This document shows positions 29,102-34,516 of a stretch of DNA of 34,516 nt, piece after piece (position 1 is the first letter of the stretch; each line of letters starts with the position of its first letter). Where the stretch lies: positions 1 to 34,516 of the forward strand of contig BPTK01000015.1 in NCBI GenBank assembly GCA_023705905.1, in the 5' to 3' direction. The notes beneath the pieces are model-generated. The model was not told where the DNA came from and did no database searches. It saw only the letters and a list, made by a program, of their open reading frames with translations. The translations under genes were made by a program, and so were the position numbers. Origin of the DNA: Candidatus Heimdallarchaeota archaeon. GTDB taxonomy: Archaea > Asgardarchaeota > Heimdallarchaeia > Heimdallarchaeales > Heimdallarchaeaceae.

Positions 29102-29443
29102 TTATTGACTCCCAGAAAGTTTTGTTTGTAACTCTTTGAAAGAAGTAACTAGTTTATTCTGTCTTTTTGTCAATGAAGCAATTCTTACTTCAACCTTTTC
29201 ATGTTCTTCTTCAACATATTTCTTTACATCTTCAAGGCTTGTTTGAAATAAGAGTCTGCCTGCAGAACGATAAATAACTGCAGAATTATCCATATCTGTG
29301 GTTTCTTTTTTAGCTATTTCTAAATCTCTTTTTTCCATCTCTAATTGTTGAACTTGCCTACCAATTACATCTAATTGCTGAGCTAGTTGTTGGTAACGTT
29401 GGAGATCTTCTTGTTGTTCTGGGGTCATTTGTGGTTGTGCCAT
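29102..29443 (-). CDS. pfdB: Prefoldin beta subunit
   Basis: Coiled-coil TPEQQEDLQRYQQLAQQLDVIGRQVQQLEMEKRDLEIA...AVIYRSAGRLLFQTSLEDVKKYVEEEHEKVEVRIASLTKRQNKL typical of archaeal prefoldin beta. Confidence 0.93.
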   Translation of the reverse strand: MAQPQMTPEQQEDLQRYQQLAQQLDVIGRQVQQLEMEKRDLEIAKKETTDMDNSAVIYRSAGRLLFQTSLEDVKKYVEEEHEKVEVRIASLTKRQNKLVTSFKELQTKLSGSQ

Positions 29444-29516
29444 TATAAATCCTCTAATAATCTCTAAACAATGCTGATGAAGAGGAAAAATAAAGGTTTT
29501 GATGATGTGATTTTCT

Positions 29517-29532
29517 GTAACTTTATAGTTAC
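29517..29532. repeat. Perfect 6-bp-stem palindrome GTAACT-TTAT-AGTTAC just 3' of tnpB; candidate subterminal hairpin of the element right end
   Basis: Read directly from the sequence, 12 nt beyond the tnpB stop; location expected for an IS200/IS605 right-end hairpin. Confidence 0.5.
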
Positions 29533-29543
29533 TGCAACCTTTC

Positions 29544-30800
29544 TTAGAGTTTCATCGCCGGATAGCTCACTCTGAGTGGGTACATCACGTACCCTCCTAC
29601 CCCGCCCACATCACGTTTAGGTAATGCTTGCGGATCGCTTTTAAGTAAAATGTTGTATGCTGCATTGACATCGGCATTGATCAACTGTCCTTGGGCAGAA
29701 CGGAACAAGCCTCGTTGGATTCTTTTCCCTTTGTACTTCGAGCATTTTTGGGGAAACTCATTATCTAGGAAACTACATTTAGAGGTGTAACTCTCATCTA
29801 CTAATTCCACCTTTATCCCCACTTCTGCAGCTTTATACTCCAGCAATTTGATCAATTTATAAAAGGGAATAATCACAAAGAGTTGAGTGGTCTTCTTACG
29901 CAACTTCACTTGTTGTTTCCAGAGAGGATTGTAACCTACATAAATTGTATGTAATTCTCTCTCTTTCCACAGGTTAACTAGGAAGCGACTGAGCTGATGA
30001 AAATATTCTTTCACCTTCCTTCTCCAACGTTCCTTCACGCTGAAATAGGTTTGACCATAGACTAATCTGTTTTGCTTTTGCAATTGATTGTACTGTTGCT
30101 GCGCATATTGTTTTTGTAATTGTTTTACTTTTTTCAGATAATATTGTGTTGCTGACTTTATCCCTTTTCCCTCGTCCTTGACAACAATCGGATGATTACC
30201 GATATTGTCCACAAAGGTCACGAGGTTGGTTAAGCCTAGATCAAGTGCACCTTTCCTTTTTCGTTTTGTTTGCACTTGTTTAGGGAGGTGTTTCAGATAA
30301 ATAATCTCTACAGTGTACCCTACCCCTCGAGGAACGATACATACTTCTCTTAACTTATCTAGCGAGCTTAAACGTGTTCTGATTGTAAACCCCACCTTCT
30401 TAGGTAGCAACAACCACCCTCCTCTTATACTCGCTTGTTGGTTGGTGATGATTGCCACCATCTCTCCTTGAGGTTTTTTGTAGGCAGGTGGTTGAGGCGC
30501 ACCTAGGAACTTTGTAGGAGTTTTGGTAAACTCTTTTCTTGCTTTGTAAAAAGCTCGCCAGTTCCTCACTACTAGTTTGAGGGTGTGTTGTGCTGTATGG
30601 GCTGGGAGGAGAGTATAACATTGCTCATGTTTGAGCAATTTATCCATGTCATAGTACGTGAGATATATTCCTTTCCCTTTTGCTTGTTTGTAGAGATAAG
30701 TAGCTCGATTGTAGAGGTTCTTTGCGTGATGACATAGGGTACGTAACGTTTGATGTTTTTTTGTTTCCATCACTTCTGCACGTAACACTTCTACCATCAA
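29544..30800 (-). mobile_element. tnpB: Intact TnpB (IS200/IS605 family, OMEGA-type RuvC nuclease) without adjacent TnpA
   Basis: 418 aa; RuvC-I GALDLGLTNLVTF; IYVGYNPLWKQQVKLRKKTTQLFVIIPFYKLIKLLEYKAAEVGIKVELVDESYTSKCSFLD; RuvC-III LINADVNAAYNIL; visibly more GC-rich than flanking genes. Confidence 0.93.
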
Positions 30801-30844
30801 TAGTTTGTGTGTTTTTTCCTATTAAAACCCCTCAAGTTTCCATT

Positions 30845-30860
30845 ACTTATTTTAGTAAGT
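30845..30860. repeat. Palindrome ACTTA-TTTTAG-TAAGT upstream of tnpB; candidate left-end hairpin
   Basis: Read directly from the sequence; 5-bp stem, 6-nt loop, 45 nt upstream of the tnpB start. Confidence 0.35.
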
Positions 30861-30973
30861 TGCGTTTATTACAGAGTTACAGAGAATATTTTCATAAATG
30901 GGAAAGGAATGAACCTACTTTCAGTAGCAGATTAAGATAATAAAGAAAAAGAGGGAAAAAGAAAAATTATGTC

Positions 30974-32110
30974 TTAGATACAGCGGTAAACTGCAGTTGG
31001 TCCAATTTCTTTGTATTCTTTCTTGGTAACCCATAGTTTTGCGAATGTCTTAAGAGAACTTAAGATACTTCCACCAATCCAAACAGAATATCTTCTTTCA
31101 GGGGGGGCAATTATTTTTACTTCCATTGTTTCAGGTACTAGTTCAGTAAGCTCCTTGTGGAGACGTTCTTTTAGACCTGGGAACATAGTAGATCCGCCTG
31201 ATAAAACGATGTTTGCATATAAATCTCTACGTAGATCGACATCACAGTTTTGAATAGATCTGTAAATTAACTCATCTAATGCATTTTCTTCAGACCCAAT
31301 AGCTCCAGGATTGAAGCACAATTCAGGGGCCATAAATCTCTCTGCACCAATAGTTAAAGTTTCGCCGTCAGGTAGAGTGTATGTCTTTTCCATTCCAGAA
31401 ACTTTCTCAGCTAGCTTCAATTCTTTTTCAGGATCTAAAGCTACATAGCAAAGACGTTCTTTGATGTCACGAACAATTTCTCGTTCAGCACTGCTTGAGA
31501 GTGAATATCCACGTTGTCGCAGTAATCTTCTCAAATAATCAGTTACATCACGACCGCCTATGTCAGAACGATGAATTGCGTGAGCAATTGCGAACCCTTC
31601 ATAGACAGGAACAATATGTGTAACTCCATCACCAGAATCTACAACTATACCAGTTGTACGGCCTGATGCATATAGAGAAAGAATAGCCTGCATTGAGATG
31701 TACATTGCAGGTACATTGAATGTGTCAAACATTAATTCTGCCATTTTCTCCTTGTTTTGATTTTTGTTCAAAGGAGGTTCAGTTAGCAGAATAGGATGTT
31801 CATTGGGGTTAACTCGTAAATCATTATAGAAAGTATAATGCCAAATGCGTTCCATAGCATCCCAATCTTGAACTTGTCCATGCTCAACAGGATAAACAAG
31901 TTTCAAAACACCTCGTAGGTTGATAGCTTCTTCTCCTATATAATATTCGCGAACGTAATGTTCTACATCGGTCATGATTATCTGATATTTAGGATAACCA
32001 ATGATCGTTGGAAAAACGCTTCTAGGTTGATCTTCTCCAGCAAAACCGTTTTTGGTAAAGCCCGTACCATTATCGATAACAAGCGGTTTGTTTTGTATCA
32101 TCTCTTCCAA
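30974..32110 (-). CDS. Actin (Asgard/loki-type, eukaryote-like)
   Basis: 378 aa; [166 protein letters not shown]. Confidence 0.98.
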   Translation of the reverse strand: MEEMIQNKPLVIDNGTGFTKNGFAGEDQPRSVFPTIIGYPKYQIIMTDVEHYVREYYIGEEAINLRGVLKLVYPVEHGQVQDWDAMERIWHYTFYNDLRVNPNEHPILLTEPPLNKNQNKEKMAELMFDTFNVPAMYISMQAILSLYASGRTTGIVVDSGDGVTHIVPVYEGFAIAHAIHRSDIGGRDVTDYLRRLLRQRGYSLSSSAEREIVRDIKERLCYVALDPEKELKLAEKVSGMEKTYTLPDGETLTIGAERFMAPELCFNPGAIGSEENALDELIYRSIQNCDVDLRRDLYANIVLSGGSTMFPGLKERLHKELTELVPETMEVKIIAPPERRYSVWIGGSILSSLKTFAKLWVTKKEYKEIGPTAVYRCI

Positions 32111-32216
32111 TTTTTGTCACCAAAATTTATTTTAGTTGTTTAATTGATTCACTACTCGTGTTTTTTTTATTAAATGTTTTGATAGTATTAGCCATGTACA
32201 CTACTATTACTAACGT

Positions 32217-32230
32217 AGCTTTTATAAGCT
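32217..32230 (-). promoter_or_regulatory. Candidate TATA box (CTTATAAAAG within the palindrome AGCTTATAAAAGCT) of the actin gene
   Basis: Archaeal TATA-like sequence about 110-120 nt upstream of the actin ATG; would imply a long 5' UTR. Confidence 0.35.
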
Positions 32231-32361
32231 CAACAGAAGAATCATGTCCGTTTCGTCTTTTTTTACATCACTGTCTAGAAAAAAATCTTTTCAAATCAAA
32301 TAATGAGAGAAATAGTTGGATATTTATTCTTTAATCAATATTATAGTAGTTCTAGTTTGTT

Positions 32362-33198
32362 CTAGATGGACTTTTTCTTTAGAAGTGCTTCTCTCCTCTC
32401 TTTTCTTTCTCTTTTCTCCTCTTTGAAGAACTTATCAAGCATCTTTTCTTGTTCTGCTGAATAGAAACTCCCCTTTGAATATACTATTGTGGGTTTGTTT
32501 TTTGATTTAATTTCTGACATGCTTTGAATTTTCACATTCGGATCTGTACACAAAACATACTTTTTCTTTTCTCCCATCCCTCTTAGATCGATATTCGTCA
32601 AAAGATTTCTTTCTAGTGAAATTGCTGAAATCTTATTTTCTCTGGAAAGAGAATCAAGCTTTATTTTCCTAAGCTTATTGTCACCTAAGTCCACTTCTCG
32701 AAGATTCTTGCTTCTCTCAAGAAATTTGAAATCTATCTTCTCAATTTCATTGCTGAATAAGCGAATTTCTTCAATGTTCTTCCAATCTGTTTCCTTTCTG
32801 AAGTTTATTTCACTAAGCAGATTATAATCCATGTTTATGCTTTTTATATTGATGTTTTTGTAAAGAGGTTTGAGATTTACTTTTTCTAAGAAATTATTCT
32901 GGAGGTTTATTACTCTTAATTCTTTGCAGTATTGTAGAGGACTAAGGTTTATTGACAAAAGTTGATTATTGCTCAAATCTAAACTTCTAAGTTTTTTACA
33001 GTTGACAAGAGGTAGTAAATCAATTCTCGATAGATTATTAGTGCTAATGTCTATTTTCTTAATGTCTTTGCACTCCTCTAACGATTCTAACTCAATTTCA
33101 TTTATAGATAAACAAGCTAGATTAAGTTCTTCAACATCTGATTCGACTTCAAAACTCTGTTCCTGTCCTTCTCTTTGAAGTCTCAACTTAACCTTCAT
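32362..33198 (-). CDS. Cytosolic leucine-rich repeat protein with basic, charged C-terminal tail
   Basis: 278 aa; repeated LxxLxLxxNxLxxI units (IKKIDISTNNLSRIDLLPLVNCKKLRSLDLSNNQLLSINLSPLQYCKELRVINLQNNFLEKVNL...); tail FKEEKRERKERREALLKKKSI; no signal peptide. Confidence 0.85.
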   Translation of the reverse strand: MKVKLRLQREGQEQSFEVESDVEELNLACLSINEIELESLEECKDIKKIDISTNNLSRIDLLPLVNCKKLRSLDLSNNQLLSINLSPLQYCKELRVINLQNNFLEKVNLKPLYKNINIKSINMDYNLLSEINFRKETDWKNIEEIRLFSNEIEKIDFKFLERSKNLREVDLGDNKLRKIKLDSLSRENKISAISLERNLLTNIDLRGMGEKKKYVLCTDPNVKIQSMSEIKSKNKPTIVYSKGSFYSAEQEKMLDKFFKEEKRERKERREALLKKKSI

Positions 33199-33352
33199 AC
33201 TTATCCCTATCCACCAGTTTATAGCATATTTTACTTCAATTTATATTATAGTATCATAAATAAAAATTCTGTGCACGCAACTTCATAGTATAGGTTCGTG
33301 GTATTTCTCTTCTAAAGAATTTGCTCTTAAACAGTGAGAATTATCCTTTCTA

Positions 33353-33426
33353 ATGATTGAAATGAGTTCCCTTTTTCTGTGAATTACCCTTTATGGCTTT
33401 GAAACTTCTGATTTCATTTCAATCAT
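33353..33426. repeat. 13-bp perfect inverted repeat (ATGATTGAAATGA ... TCATTTCAATCAT) upstream of the substrate-binding protein gene
   Basis: Arms at 33353..33365 and 33414..33426, 48-nt spacer, read directly. Confidence 0.5.
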
Positions 33427-33564
33427 GCGTTTCAATAATTAAAATGATAACAATCTAATTATTAAAACAACGGTAAAACGTTAATAAGTGCCTATTGTGA
33501 CGTCTGTTTAACCTGCTGAAAGGTTTACACTTTTCGGTAGAATATTTAACGGTGGAAAACAAAA

Positions 33565-34516
33565 ATGAATAAAAAATCCTTTATTGGTGTAGCACTTTTA
33601 GTGCTATTTTGTATGTCACCATTGATAATACCTACATCGGCTGATACAGAAATTAGGACAGCATTTTCAATCAACCTACTTTCACCAAATACCAGCCCTG
33701 CACGTAATCAATGGTCTTTGTTGATGGAACAAACCCTACCAAAAATTGGTATTGGTGTGTCCTTTCATGAATCTACTGGATGGGGAAATATTGCCCCACG
33801 AACATGGGATTATCCTTTGATAGACTATGATTATGTTCCAACTTATGATGAAGGTGGATATGATATATTATTCGTAGGCTGGTCATGGGACTTAGATCTG
33901 AACTTACAATCCTTGTATGAAACAACTGCTATTACACCATATGGAGATAATCACTATCAATATAGTAATCCTGCATATGATAATCTTTTGTCAGAATTTA
34001 TGGTAGAAGTTGACCCAACAGCTAGAGCTGAATTAGGATATCAACTACAAAGCATAATATATGAAGATGTTCCAGGAATTGCAATCGTTTATCCTAGATC
34101 TCTCTTTGGTTTCAAAGAAGGATTAACTGGAATTGATGATTTGTTAATAGCAAGTTCTAATCAACGTATGGAAAATTGGGATGACCCAGCAGATCATATC
34201 ATCAAATACGCTGTTCCAGCAGATCTTAAAGAACCTAATTACTACGTACTTTCATCATACTACGACTTGCAATGGATGCAAGGTGTGTATGGTTCTCCTG
34301 CTAAACGTGCCCCAAACGCACACGTATGGGAGACAGAAATAGGTAGTAGTTGGACTGTTTCAGATATTATCGATGACAAAATCAACATCACACTAACACT
34401 AGATCCTGATGCTAAATTTAGCAATGGTGATTCTGTATTGCCTTCAGATGTTGAGTACAGCTATGAATTACATATGACTCCTGCAGTTGGTTCTGGTTCA
34501 TACGGAACTTACACAT
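33565..34516 (+). CDS. Extracellular solute-binding protein, family 5 type (partial, truncated by window end)
   Basis: Manual translation from ATG 33565: signal peptide MNKKSFIGVALLVLFCMSPLIIPTSA; GGYDILFVGWSWDLDLNLQSLYE...YSNPAYDNLLSEFMVEVDPTARAELGYQLQSIIYEDVPGIAIVYPR; later WETEIGSSWTVSDIIDDKINITLTLDPDAKFSNGDSVLPSDVEYSYEL; open to the last base. Confidence 0.85.
   Translation, partial: MNKKSFIGVALLVLFCMSPLIIPTSADTEIRTAFSINLLSPNTSPARNQWSLLMEQTLPKIGIGVSFHESTGWGNIAPRTWDYPLIDYDYVPTYDEGGYDILFVGWSWDLDLNLQSLYETTAITPYGDNHYQYSNPAYDNLLSEFMVEVDPTARAELGYQLQSIIYEDVPGIAIVYPRSLFGFKEGLTGIDDLLIASSNQRMENWDDPADHIIKYAVPADLKEPNYYVLSSYYDLQWMQGVYGSPAKRAPNAHVWETEIGSSWTVSDIIDDKINITLTLDPDAKFSNGDSVLPSDVEYSYELHMTPAVGSGSYGTYT

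Noticed and set aside
30400-30621. 73-aa minus-strand ORF
   Set aside because: Alternative frame inside tnpB
1-34516. CRISPR arrays, tRNA and rRNA genes
   Set aside because: Scanned by eye for regularly spaced direct repeats and tRNA-like TPsiC/anticodon arms; none could be supported. A tRNAscan/Infernal run would be decisive
1-34516. Dedicated anti-phage or toxin-antitoxin system
   Set aside because: No recognisable restriction, Cas, CBASS or TA gene set; TnpB, the LRR protein and the caspase-like gene are not arranged as a known defence operon

Overview
The window looks like a ~34.5 kb piece of an Asgard-archaeal chromosome (AT-rich, compact, GGTGAT-type Shine-Dalgarno sites). The lineage is inferred mainly from a near-canonical eukaryote-like actin (30974..32110, minus), together with archaeal LeuRS, prefoldin beta and DUF3194-like genes. 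Other recognisable content: a TldD/TldE pair split by ~19 kb, M20 peptidase, two MFS transporters, a bacterial-type ThrRS with a TGS domain, a stand-alone DhaL-domain protein, a PPOX/F420-type flavin enzyme, a PLP threonine/serine dehydratase-like enzyme, thymidylate kinase, a single-chain ECF energizing module (A-A'-T), a DHH phosphoesterase, an intact TnpB and a C-terminal remnant of a related TnpB, a cytosolic LRR protein next to actin, secreted/membrane proteins, and a 3'-truncated ABC substrate-binding protein. Main points for follow-up: (i) an LRR / actin / [TnpB insertion] / prefoldin-beta / DUF3194 / DHH neighbourhood, in which the mobile element separates actin from a subunit of its likely chaperone; (ii) a secreted caspase-like (clan CD) protein whose frame breaks where the catalytic Cys is expected; (iii) a substrate-binding protein whose C-lobe-like sequence precedes its N-lobe-like sequence; (iv) a wHTH protein fused to an envelope/S-layer-like domain; (v) an unannotated 43-aa zinc-ribbon microprotein; (vi) a DHH gene that probably starts at a non-canonical CTG. 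All family calls come from reading motifs; no searches were run.
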